Below are positions 56,450 to 64,000 of a stretch of 64,000 nucleotides of DNA, piece by piece. The notes beneath the pieces were generated by a model. The model was not told the DNA's origin. It saw only the letters and a list, made by a program, of their open reading frames with translations, and searched no databases. How positions within the stretch are numbered: the first letter of the stretch is position 1; every line of letters begins with the position of its first letter. The translations under genes were made by a program, and so were the position numbers. Location of the stretch: assembly GCF_900104795.1 (NCBI RefSeq), contig NZ_FNTG01000002.1:186001-250000 (forward strand). The letters are read 5' to 3'. This DNA comes from Burkholderia sp. WP9 (GTDB taxonomy: Bacteria; Pseudomonadota; Gammaproteobacteria; Burkholderiales; Burkholderiaceae).

Positions 56450-57802
56450 ATGTCCGCGTCCCCCGAGGGCACCTCGGCCGGCGCGTCTTCAAAAGAGACG
56501 TCCTCCAGCGCATGCCCCGCCCTCTTCATCAGCGCGCCCGCGTCGGGTCAAGGCAAGACCACGATCACCGCGGGTCTGGCGCGCTACCATCGGCGGCTAG
56601 GGCGACGCGTGCGCGTCTTCAAGACCGGACCGGATTTTCTCGATCCGATGATTCTGGCGCGCGCAAGCGGCGCGCCCGTCCTCTCGCTCGATCTGTGGAT
56701 GGTGGGCGAAGCCGCCTGCCGCAGCCTGCTCGCGCAAGCGGCCGCCGAAGCCGACCTGATCCTGATCGAAGGCGTGATGGGTTTGTTCGACGGCACGCCG
56801 AGCAGCGCCGATCTCGCCACCACGTTCGGCGTGCCCGTGCTCGCGGTGATTTCGGCGAAGGCAATGGCGCAGACCTTCGGCGCGGTCGCCTTCGGTCTTG
56901 CGCAATTCCGGCCGCAAGTACCGTTTTACGGCGTGCTCGCCAATCGCGTCGGCTCCGCGCGGCACGCGCAGATGCTCGAAGAAGCCTTGCCGCCGGGCCT
57001 GCGCTGGTGCGGGCATATTGCCGCCAGCGATGAAATCGCCTTACCCGACCGTCATCTCGGCTTGCACCAGGCGGACGAAATCGACGATCTCAACGCGCGC
57101 CTGGATCTCGCCGCCGATACGCTCGGCCGCACCGCGCTGTGCGAACTGCCGCCGCCGGTCGAGTTCGGCGCGCCCGTGCCGCACGTGCTGCCACGTCTGC
57201 TGGAGGGCAAGGCGATTGCCATCGCGCGCGACGCCGCATTCTCATTCATCTATCCGGCCAACGTCGCGCTGCTGGAAGCGCTCGGCGCGCGGATCGACTA
57301 CTTCTCGCCGCTCGCCGACCAGCCACTGCCCGAACACGCGGACGCGCTGTACCTGCCCGGCGGCTACCCGGAACTGCACGCGGCAACGCTGGCGGCCAAC
57401 ACGCGCAGCGCCGCGAGCATTCGCGCGCATGCGGCCGCGGGCAAGCCGCTCGTTGCCGAATGCGGCGGCATGCTCTATCTGCTTGACCGCCTCACCGACA
57501 CGCAAGGCGTCAGCACGCCGATGCTCGGCCTGCTGCCAGGCCACGCCACGATGCAAACGCGCTTCACCGCGCTCGGCATGCAACGGATCGACAGCCTGCA
57601 CGGGCCGATGACCGGCCACACGTTTCACTACTCGAAGCTCGACACCTCGCTCACGCCTCTGCGTTCGGCCATCCGGCCGCAAGGCGACGCGCCCGGCGAG
57701 GCCGTCTACCGCACAGGTTCGATCGTGGCGAGCTACATGCACGCTTATTGGCCCTCCAACCCGGCCTTCGCGGCCGCCCTGTTCCATGGCGAAGCCTTTT
57801 GA
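56450..57802 (+). CDS. cobB: Cobyrinic (hydrogenobyrinic) acid a,c-diamide synthase
   Basis: 450 residues. The N-terminal ATP-binding domain (SAPASGQGKTTITAGLARYH, LILIEGVMGLFDG) is joined to a class-I glutaminase domain with nucleophile Cys in PLVAECGGMLYLLD near residue 342. It amidates the a and c side chains. In the aerobic route the substrate is hydrogenobyrinic acid, matching the CobN present here. Its end overlaps bluB by 17 nt. Confidence 0.95.
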   Translation: MSASPEGTSAGASSKETSSSACPALFISAPASGQGKTTITAGLARYHRRLGRRVRVFKTGPDFLDPMILARASGAPVLSLDLWMVGEAACRSLLAQAAAEADLILIEGVMGLFDGTPSSADLATTFGVPVLAVISAKAMAQTFGAVAFGLAQFRPQVPFYGVLANRVGSARHAQMLEEALPPGLRWCGHIAASDEIALPDRHLGLHQADEIDDLNARLDLAADTLGRTALCELPPPVEFGAPVPHVLPRLLEGKAIAIARDAAFSFIYPANVALLEALGARIDYFSPLADQPLPEHADALYLPGGYPELHAATLAANTRSAASIRAHAAAGKPLVAECGGMLYLLDRLTDTQGVSTPMLGLLPGHATMQTRFTALGMQRIDSLHGPMTGHTFHYSKLDTSLTPLRSAIRPQGDAPGEAVYRTGSIVASYMHAYWPSNPAFAAALFHGEAF

Positions 57803-58445
57803 CGATTTCGAGCGCGACGCTGTCTACCGCGCCATTTACGAACGCCGCGACATGCGCCATTTCGTGCGCGATCCGGTCGACCCCGCCGTGCTGCAGCGCC
57901 TGCTCGACGCGGCACATCACGCGCCGAGCGTCGGCTTCATGCAGCCGTGGCGGATCGCGCGAATCACCGATCCGGCGCTGCGCACGGCCTTGCATGACAC
58001 GGTGGAAACCGAACGCCTCGCCACCGCCGACGCGCTCGGCCAACGCCGCGAAGCGTTCATGAAGCTGAAAGTGGAAGGCATGCTGGACTGCGGCGAACTA
58101 CTGGTGATGGCGCTGATGGACGGGCGCGAGCGCCATATCTTCGGCCGCCGCACCTTGCCGGAAATGGACCTCGCGTCGGTGGCGTGTGCGATCCAGAACA
58201 TGTGGCTCGCGGCCCGCGCGGAAGGTCTGGGAATGGGCTGGGTGTCGCTGTTCGATGTCGACGCGGTTCGCCAGCTACTGCACATGCCGGAGGGCGCGCG
58301 GCCCGTGGCGATTCTGTGCCTGGGTCACGTCGACCAGTTCTACGACGAGCCGATGCTGGAAACCGAACGCTGGGCGAGCCGCCTGCCGCTCGCCGACTGT
58401 GTCTTCGAAAACCGTTGGCCGCAAGACCGCGACGCGCCGGAGTGA
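57786..58445 (+). CDS. bluB: 5,6-dimethylbenzimidazole synthase
   Basis: 219 residues, nitroreductase-like fold. IYERRDMRHFVRDPVDPAVLQRLLDAAHHAPSVGFMQPW in separate blocks near the N-terminus, and GMGWVSLFDVDAVRQLLHMPEG towards the end, are BluB signatures. It fragments FMNH2 with O2 to make the lower ligand of B12. Last gene seen of the plus-strand cob run; the next gene is convergent, 10 nt away. Confidence 0.9.
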   Translation: MAKPFDDFERDAVYRAIYERRDMRHFVRDPVDPAVLQRLLDAAHHAPSVGFMQPWRIARITDPALRTALHDTVETERLATADALGQRREAFMKLKVEGMLDCGELLVMALMDGRERHIFGRRTLPEMDLASVACAIQNMWLAARAEGLGMGWVSLFDVDAVRQLLHMPEGARPVAILCLGHVDQFYDEPMLETERWASRLPLADCVFENRWPQDRDAPE

Positions 58446-58455
58446 TCGTGGCGCA

Positions 58456-59061
58456 CTACGGTTGCAGCGGCTTCACCGACATCACCGTCGGCACGCCGCT
58501 CGTCTCGTCAGCACGCAGTTTCACGCGCCAGTCGTGCGGCGCGTCGAAGGGAAACCTGGCCAGCGCGCTTTTGACGAGCGCCGGCATGGCATGCAGCGGA
58601 TCCGCGTCGCGATCGCTGCTCGACGCGCTGACTTTATAGACCTCCCGCCCGCTCGCGCGCTCGAAAAACCGCAGCGTCAGCGCGTGCCGATAGACAGGGC
58701 CGCCGAACAGCGAGAACGGTGCATCGGGCGCTCGTTCGCAGGCGCCCGGCGCGCAGCCTTTTTCACTGACGCCGATCGTCGCCGGCCGCGTGTCGTAAGC
58801 AATCGAGAGCAGATAACGCGCGGACCGATCCGCCGTTTCAACGAAGCCCTGCTTTGCCAGTTCATCCGCCAGCAAGCTTTCGAAGCGCGGATGATCCGCG
58901 CCGGACTCCTGCGACGGCATGCGCGTGATTGCATAGGTCCGCTCGCCTTGCAGCGCGGCGGCGGCGTTCGAGGTGTCGGCGGTATGCACGTCGGCGCTCA
59001 GGCCGGCGCAACCGGTCAGACTCGCCGCGGCCAGCGCGGCACAGAACAGGATGGCTTTCAC
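58456..59061 (-). CDS. Lipoprotein, DUF4136-like
   Basis: 201 residues from GTG at 59061 with GAGAAG upstream. Lipobox LTGC with the acylated Cys at residue 18. The remainder contains TYAITRMPSQESGADHPRFESLLADELAKQGF and RYLLSIAYDTRPATI, of DUF4136 type (strand-helix pattern, secreted). It lies 35 nt downstream of the CHASE2 kinase on the same strand, so it is probably the last gene of that operon. Confidence 0.7.
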   Translation of the reverse strand: MKAILFCAALAAASLTGCAGLSADVHTADTSNAAAALQGERTYAITRMPSQESGADHPRFESLLADELAKQGFVETADRSARYLLSIAYDTRPATIGVSEKGCAPGACERAPDAPFSLFGGPVYRHALTLRFFERASGREVYKVSASSSDRDADPLHAMPALVKSALARFPFDAPHDWRVKLRADETSGVPTVMSVKPLQP

Positions 59062-59096
59062 GATCTTCTCGCTTCGATAAGGTGCATAGTCATACG

Positions 59097-61589
59097 TCAC
59101 GTGCGCGGCGTGAGGAAAGCGCCGGATTGCGCGTCTTCGAGCACCGGCAGACGGATCGTGAACGCCGTGCCCTGACCGGGTTCGCTCGCCACCTCGACAT
59201 CGCCGCCATGGCGCGTGACGACCGTCTTGACGAAGGCCATGCCGAGCCCCGCGCCGCCCACCTCCGGGCGCTCGGCTTCGTGGAAGCGCCGGAAGCGCTC
59301 GAACAGGCCCGCCTGCTGTTCCTTCGGAATGCCGTAGCCCTGGTCGCGAATCGTGCACGACACGCGCCTCGCTGCACCCGGCACCGCCTTCGGTGTCGGG
59401 CTCGCCACGCTGCATACGATCCGCGTATCCGGCGGACTGTATTTGACCGCGTTGTTCAGAATGTTGACGAGCGCGCGCGTCATCAACGAACGGTCGGCGC
59501 AGATCCAGTGGTCGTCGTCATCGGCGCCGGTCCCGTCGGCCGCGCCGGTCTCCGTGAGCAACGTAATGCGCTTGGCGTGCGCCTGCGGCCAGACTTCGTC
59601 GCTGGCGTCGATCAGCAACTCGTTCAGATTCACCGGTTCCAGCACATAGGTTTGCGATTCGGCGCGCGCCAGTTGCACGAAGTCGTCGGCCAGCGTGAGC
59701 GCGCGCTGCGCGTAGCGCTCGATGCGTTCCAGCAAACCGCGCGCGAGCACCGGCTCGCTACGGGCGCGTTCGATCTCCACCAGCGCGAGAATCGACGCCT
59801 GCGGCGAGCGCATGTCGTGCGACAGGAGCCGCAGCGCGTCTTCCCGTTGACGCTCGGCCGCATGCAGGGCCGACACGTCGACGAGACCCGCAATCCAGCC
59901 GGTGGTCTCGCCCTGCTCGTTGGTGCAGTTCGCGTAACGCAGCAAATGGTCGCGCTCGCGCGCGTCGCGCACTTCCACGCCGTGCGCCATCAGCGCGGCG
60001 AATTCATGGCGCGCCGGATCGAGCGGCGCCGGCCAGTGCGCGCGCGCGAACAGATTGTTTTCGGCATCCGACGCCGCGTCGCTGTCGATCGTCTTCACGA
60101 GCGTCAGGCCGCCCAGCACGGCCTGCATCGGGCGGCCTTCGGGCAGCGGCGCGCCCAGACGCGCGAAATGCGCCTTGGCGGCATGGTTAGCGATCAGCAC
60201 GACGCCGCGCACGTCGCTGACGAGGATCGGCTCCGGCATGCTGTCGAGGCTGTCCCACACGAAGCGCTTCATGTCCTGCACACGCTGCGCGGCCTGCGCC
60301 ATCAGCGCCATGTGCTGCTCCAGCACGTCGCCGCCGAACTCGCGGCGGCGCTGCGGCGTTTCCGGCAGCAAATGGGGTTCGTCGGCGAGACGTTGCAGTT
60401 CTTCGCGCAGATAGGCCATGGTCATTTCGAGGCGCCGCCAGTTCCAGATCGGATAGACGGCCACCACGCCGACGATCGCCGGCACCGGCGACATCCAGAG
60501 CCGCGCGCCGTAGAGCAAGGCGGCGCTGCCGGACGCCGCGAGCAGGCACAGCGCGCCGGTCAGCAGCAGCGAACGGCGCGGCGACAACACGAGAAAACCG
60601 GCCAGCAGCGCGGCGAGCGGCACGAGCGACACCGCGAATAGCGCCCAGCGCGCGACCGGCTCGATCTCGCGGCCGGTCAGCAGCGTGTCGAGCACGTTGG
60701 CATGGATATACACGCCGGGCAGCGGCCCGAGCTCGCCGGACACCGGCGTCGCAAAGCGGTCATACAAACCGGACGCGGTCACGCCGATCAGCACGATGCG
60801 GCCGCGCAACTGCTCCGGCGACACGTCGCCGGCGAGCACGCGGGCAAAACTCAGCTTCGGATAGTTCTGGGCGTTCGGACCGAACGGGATGAGGAAACGG
60901 CCGTCGTCGCCGTTGTCGGGTGAGGCCGCAGCCGAAACACGAGCGGGCTGTCCGCCATTCAGGTGCAGCACGCCATGCTCGACGGCCTGGGCGACCGGCA
61001 GCATCAATTGCGGCCAGCGCGAATCGGCGTCGCCCTCATATTGCGCGACGCTGCGCACGATTCCGTCGCTGTCGACTTCGAGATTGATATGACCGAGCCC
61101 CGCCGCCGCATGCGCGAGCGGCGCCACCGGCTCGACCACGGTGCGGCGCCCGGCGCTGTCGGGCGCGCCGAGCAGCACCGGCAAATACGTCGGACTCAGC
61201 GCGATAGCGCGGGCCAGTTCGGCGTCTTGCGCATTGGGCTCGGTGAACAGCACGTCGTAGATCACCGCGGCGGGATTCGCTTTCGCGATCTGTTCGAGCA
61301 GCTTCGCATGGACACTGCGCGGCCACGGCCAGCGGCCCAGTTGCGCGATGCTCGCGTTGTCGATTTCGAGCACCACGATATCGCGCAGCACAGGCTGTGC
61401 GCGCAGGCTCAGAAAGCGGTCATAGACCAGATGATCGACGCTCGCGCTCAGACGGCCGAGCGAACTGAGCAGAATCACCACGACGCCGAGGCAGCCGATG
61501 CCCGCCCATTCGATCAGGAAGCGGCGGCCGGCGCGCCGTCCGAGACGGGCGCGCGGATCGAGGCTCAGGCGCGTAGGAGTGGTCGGCAA
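59097..61589 (-). CDS. CHASE2-domain sensor histidine kinase
   Basis: 830 residues. Membrane helix at about 25-43; periplasmic CHASE2 domain to about 310 (LRDIVVLEIDNASIAQLGRWPW); three membrane helices to about 395. A PAS-like segment spans about 440-570, HisKA has the phospho-acceptor His591 in LLSHDMRSPQAS, and the HATPase has ALVNILNNAVKYSPP, DQGYGIPKEQQ and GGAGLGMAF. It would phosphorylate the OmpR regulator encoded two genes upstream. The signal is unknown. Confidence 0.9.
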   Translation of the reverse strand: MPTTPTRLSLDPRARLGRRAGRRFLIEWAGIGCLGVVVILLSSLGRLSASVDHLVYDRFLSLRAQPVLRDIVVLEIDNASIAQLGRWPWPRSVHAKLLEQIAKANPAAVIYDVLFTEPNAQDAELARAIALSPTYLPVLLGAPDSAGRRTVVEPVAPLAHAAAGLGHINLEVDSDGIVRSVAQYEGDADSRWPQLMLPVAQAVEHGVLHLNGGQPARVSAAASPDNGDDGRFLIPFGPNAQNYPKLSFARVLAGDVSPEQLRGRIVLIGVTASGLYDRFATPVSGELGPLPGVYIHANVLDTLLTGREIEPVARWALFAVSLVPLAALLAGFLVLSPRRSLLLTGALCLLAASGSAALLYGARLWMSPVPAIVGVVAVYPIWNWRRLEMTMAYLREELQRLADEPHLLPETPQRRREFGGDVLEQHMALMAQAAQRVQDMKRFVWDSLDSMPEPILVSDVRGVVLIANHAAKAHFARLGAPLPEGRPMQAVLGGLTLVKTIDSDAASDAENNLFARAHWPAPLDPARHEFAALMAHGVEVRDARERDHLLRYANCTNEQGETTGWIAGLVDVSALHAAERQREDALRLLSHDMRSPQASILALVEIERARSEPVLARGLLERIERYAQRALTLADDFVQLARAESQTYVLEPVNLNELLIDASDEVWPQAHAKRITLLTETGAADGTGADDDDHWICADRSLMTRALVNILNNAVKYSPPDTRIVCSVASPTPKAVPGAARRVSCTIRDQGYGIPKEQQAGLFERFRRFHEAERPEVGGAGLGMAFVKTVVTRHGGDVEVASEPGQGTAFTIRLPVLEDAQSGAFLTPRT

Positions 61590-61655
61590 AGCGTTGTTCG
61601 GTTCGAAGCCAGGAAGCGGGCTGATGAATTGCTCAGCCCCGTGAATCTATCAGCG

Positions 61656-63107
61656 TCAGCGCGCAAGCGTAAACGAGCGCACGGCGCTGCTCTTTTCGTA
61701 GAGGCGGCCGTTCTCGAACTGCTCGGCGACGATCGTCCAATAGTAATCGCCGACCGGCAGATCGCTCACGACCAGTTGGCCGCCGGACAAATCGGTGCGG
61801 TCCACGAGCGGATGGCGCAGATCGGCCGTCGTCGCCAGCACGAAACGGAAGCGCGTCTCGACCGTGGCGCGACTCACGAACCAGCGGAACTCATAGTCGC
61901 GGCTGCCGGCGCGCTGGCCGGCCGAGGCGGCCAGCCCAAGCTGACGGCGCTCGAACGCATACACCTGCGGCAGTCCTTCGAGTCCGTTGCCGTCGATCGC
62001 GGCGATGCGCACGAAATAGGTGCCGTCGGGCAAGTCGCCGAAATCCGCGTGCGGCCCGCTCGCGCGCAGATCGCGGATCAGGTCGAGCTGGTCGGCGTCG
62101 CGTGCGATCTGCACGCGATACGCCACGGCGTGCTCGGCCGGAACGAGGTCGAACGCGACCGTCTTGCCGTCCTGCACTTTGCCCGGCTGCGCGAGCGCGG
62201 GCGCGGGCAGCAGTTCGACCGGCCCGCCGATCGTCTCGCCTGCCCGCGTCACGCTGCCGAAGCGCGCCTTCACGAGCTGCGCGGAAGCCTGCAGCGGCAC
62301 GCCCGGCGGCGGCGGAACGCGCCCGCCGAGCGCGGCAGGGTCGACGCCGACCGCTCCGTCCAGCACTTCCACTGCGGTGATTCGCGCGTCGCCATTGTAG
62401 GCGACCTTGAAGCGCGTTCCGCGCACGCCGGCCACGACGGATGGCGAGCGGATCTGGAAGCGGTCGTCTTTTTTCGTCGCATGCGTGACCTGGCTCTCGA
62501 CTTCGCCGCTGCGCAATTCGAGCACGCGATCGCTGGCGCCGGTCAGCGTGGTGCGCCGTAGCGTGCTGACATCCAGCAGGCCGTTCTGCGCTACCGTGAC
62601 ATGCGAGCCGTCGGGCAATTCCAGCGACACAAAACCGTTTTCGCCGGTGCGGATGCGATCGCCTTCGCCCAGCGTCGCGCCTTGTGCGAGCGGCACGTAG
62701 GGATTCTTGCCGAACGCATGCTCGACCGGGCCGCTCGTCGCAATCACGCGGGCCGATTCCTGTTCCTGTTTGAGCTTGTCGGCAGGCAGGCGCAACACGA
62801 CGCCGGCCGGCATGCGGCGCGGCGCGGGCACATGATTCACGCGGCTCAACACAGCCCAATCGTTCGGATCGCGCAGATAGTGGCCCGCGATGTCGTACAG
62901 CGTGTCGCCCTCGTGCGTCACATACGACACGTACACGGGCGCCGCGGCTTTCGCACGCGGCTTCGGCGCACGCATCGACTGCGCAACCGATGATGCCGGC
63001 GCGAAGCAGGCCATCGCGAGCACGCCGGCGACCGCGAGCAACGCGCCACCGCGGCGGCCCGGCGAAACCGCGCTGCCGCGCGGCGCCACACCGGCGCACA
63101 ACGTCAC
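61656..63107 (-). CDS. LysM-FecR domain periplasmic protein
   Basis: 483 residues; the start overlaps the regulator stop (ATGA). A signal segment at about 20-43 is followed by a LysM peptidoglycan-binding module (YVTHEGDTLYDIAGHYLRD to VVLRLPA). A FecR domain occupies about 130-240 (GEGDRIRTGENGFVSLELPDGS, SPSVVAGVRGTRFKV), and the C-terminal 180 residues hold fibronectin-like repeats. It probably senses the cell wall and influences the neighbouring kinase. Confidence 0.85.
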   Translation of the reverse strand: MTLCAGVAPRGSAVSPGRRGGALLAVAGVLAMACFAPASSVAQSMRAPKPRAKAAAPVYVSYVTHEGDTLYDIAGHYLRDPNDWAVLSRVNHVPAPRRMPAGVVLRLPADKLKQEQESARVIATSGPVEHAFGKNPYVPLAQGATLGEGDRIRTGENGFVSLELPDGSHVTVAQNGLLDVSTLRRTTLTGASDRVLELRSGEVESQVTHATKKDDRFQIRSPSVVAGVRGTRFKVAYNGDARITAVEVLDGAVGVDPAALGGRVPPPPGVPLQASAQLVKARFGSVTRAGETIGGPVELLPAPALAQPGKVQDGKTVAFDLVPAEHAVAYRVQIARDADQLDLIRDLRASGPHADFGDLPDGTYFVRIAAIDGNGLEGLPQVYAFERRQLGLAASAGQRAGSRDYEFRWFVSRATVETRFRFVLATTADLRHPLVDRTDLSGGQLVVSDLPVGDYYWTIVAEQFENGRLYEKSSAVRSFTLAR

Positions 63108-63841
63108 GCGTCCCCCGCTTCAGGGCGTTGGCCAAGCGCCGCCGACGGCGCGGCGGATTCGATCCGCTCCAGCCGGTAGCCATAGCCGTAAATCGGCGTC
63201 AGACGGTAACCGTGCTCCGGGCGCAAACCGAGCTTGCTGCGCAGCATCGATACGTGCGTGTCCATGGTGCGCGACGGAATGTCGGTCGCCTGCTTCCAGA
63301 TCACGTCGAGAATGTGCGCGCGCGAGAGCGGCCGGCTCAGATGCTGGAACAGCAACAGCGCGAGGTCGAATTCCTTCTGCGTGACGGCAACCGCCGTGCC
63401 GCGCACCACCACGTGCTTCGCGCCCAGATCGAATTCGAATTCGCCGAAAACTTCCTTCACCGCGGCCGGCTTGAGGTGATAAGCGCGGCGCAGCAAGGAG
63501 CCAACTCGCGCCAGCAAGACCGCGGCGGAAACCGGTTTGACGACGTAGTCGTCCGCACCCGTGTTGAGAATCGACGTGATGTCGGTTTCACGGCCGCGGC
63601 TCGTCATGAACAGCACCGGCAGGCGCTCGGAAAGACTTTCCCGCACCCAGCGCAGCACCTCTTCACCCGACATGTCGGGCACGTTCCAGTCGAGCACCAG
63701 CAGATCGAACGTCTGGCGCCGCAACTGCCGCACCAGTTCGCGACCCGCACCGTATGCGTGACAGATGTGGCCCGCCGCCGACAGCGTTTGGCAAACAAGG
63801 TCGGCCTGAGCCGAATCGTCATCCAGGACAGCAATTCTCAT
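63104..63841 (-). CDS. OmpR-family response regulator
   Basis: 245 residues from ATG at 63841. Receiver domain residues 1-115 with acidic pair D7/D8, phospho-acceptor D51 (LLVLDWNVPDMSG), T80 and K102 (YVVKPVSA). A winged HTH of the OmpR type lies in the C-terminal 100 residues (VTQKEFDLALLLFQHLSRPLSR, RTMDTHVSMLRSKLGL). First gene of the operon with the LysM-FecR and CHASE2 kinase genes. Confidence 0.9.
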   Translation of the reverse strand: MRIAVLDDDSAQADLVCQTLSAAGHICHAYGAGRELVRQLRRQTFDLLVLDWNVPDMSGEEVLRWVRESLSERLPVLFMTSRGRETDITSILNTGADDYVVKPVSAAVLLARVGSLLRRAYHLKPAAVKEVFGEFEFDLGAKHVVVRGTAVAVTQKEFDLALLLFQHLSRPLSRAHILDVIWKQATDIPSRTMDTHVSMLRSKLGLRPEHGYRLTPIYGYGYRLERIESAAPSAALGQRPEAGDA

Positions 63842-64000
63842 AAAACCCCGCAACGCGACATCGTCGTTCGTAACTGGTGGCCGGCTGACCGGCAGATGAC
63901 CGGGATGGCGGCGCAAGCACCGACGATCCTGCTTCCAATTTCATCTTCGGCGGCACATTTTTCGACTTGTGGTCCTTTGCCTTGCGCCCTGTTCGATCCC

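Noticed and set aside
58929-60641. 570-codon plus-strand frame opposite the CHASE2 kinase
   Set aside because: Antisense shadow, Arg/His/Gln-rich; the kinase motifs are on the minus strand.

Overview
The window reads as a core chromosomal segment of a Burkholderia sensu lato species, most likely Paraburkholderia. The evidence is high GC with strong third-position bias, a 16S-tRNA-Ile-tRNA-Ala-23S-5S operon of Burkholderia type, a cyoABCD quinol oxidase, the aerobic cobalamin cluster cobWN-chlID / cobAEOB-bluB, DUF4148 and YXWGXW small proteins, and a choXWV choline transporter. Gene order is mostly compact and on the minus strand. A more AT-rich, disturbed patch lies at the left edge (1-1500), and a smaller one at 5.7-7.6 kb.

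Layout. 1-1.5 kb: the C-terminal tail of a transposase, a gene truncated at the element end, its intact paralogue and a 41-codon secreted peptide. 1.5-5.6 kb: choline ABC transporter choV-choW-(GlxA/AraC regulator)-choX. 6.1-8.8 kb: a BenE-type carrier followed by an L-proline cis-4-hydroxylase-like oxygenase. 9.1-10.3 kb: MbfA-like iron exporter. 10.4-13.9 kb: tartrate/D-malate module (MFS carrier, dehydrogenase, divergent LysR). 14.5-19.2 kb: fatty-acid activation and oxidation genes (acyl-CoA synthetase, SDR, and a divergent 601-residue acyl-CoA dehydrogenase). 19.4-24.3 kb: a BON protein, then ECF sigma / anti-sigma / periplasmic sensor in one run with DUF1800 and DUF1501 genes. 24.5-27 kb: small envelope proteins, a HAD phosphatase, an AhpD-like protein and a small peptide with a double-glycine-type leader. 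27-28.7 kb: cysS preceded by a Cys-rich leader ORF and an intrinsic terminator. 28.7-34.5 kb: cyoABCD and a solitary nuoM-like gene. 35.2-39.8 kb: an AttE/FtsX/AttH-type export system. 40-45.7 kb: the rrn operon. 46-46.9 kb: a PilZ/YcgR-like protein. 46.9-58.4 kb: cobalamin genes in two divergent operons, each behind its own cobalamin riboswitch. 58.4-63.8 kb: an OmpR regulator, LysM/FecR protein, CHASE2 histidine kinase and a lipoprotein.

How the parts work together. The choline transporter and its regulator form one uptake and control unit. The cobW-cobN-chlI-chlD run would insert cobalt into hydrogenobyrinate diamide. The opposite run supplies precorrin-2 (cobA), amidation (cobB), adenosylation (cobO) and the lower ligand (bluB), so both arms can be shut together by B12. 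The sigma factor run looks like envelope-stress control of secreted DUF1800/DUF1501 proteins. The last operon looks like a periplasm-sensing two-component system.

The most interesting item is the leader of cysS: a strong promoter, a 25-codon ORF with three Cys codons (two adjacent), a terminator with a T-run, and a competing fold. Together these suggest ribosome-mediated attenuation of cysteinyl-tRNA synthetase. Other points of note are the double-glycine-like peptide, the gene cut by an IS end, the BenE/proline-hydroxylase pair and the twin riboswitches. All family assignments come from reading the translated sequence; no searches were run.
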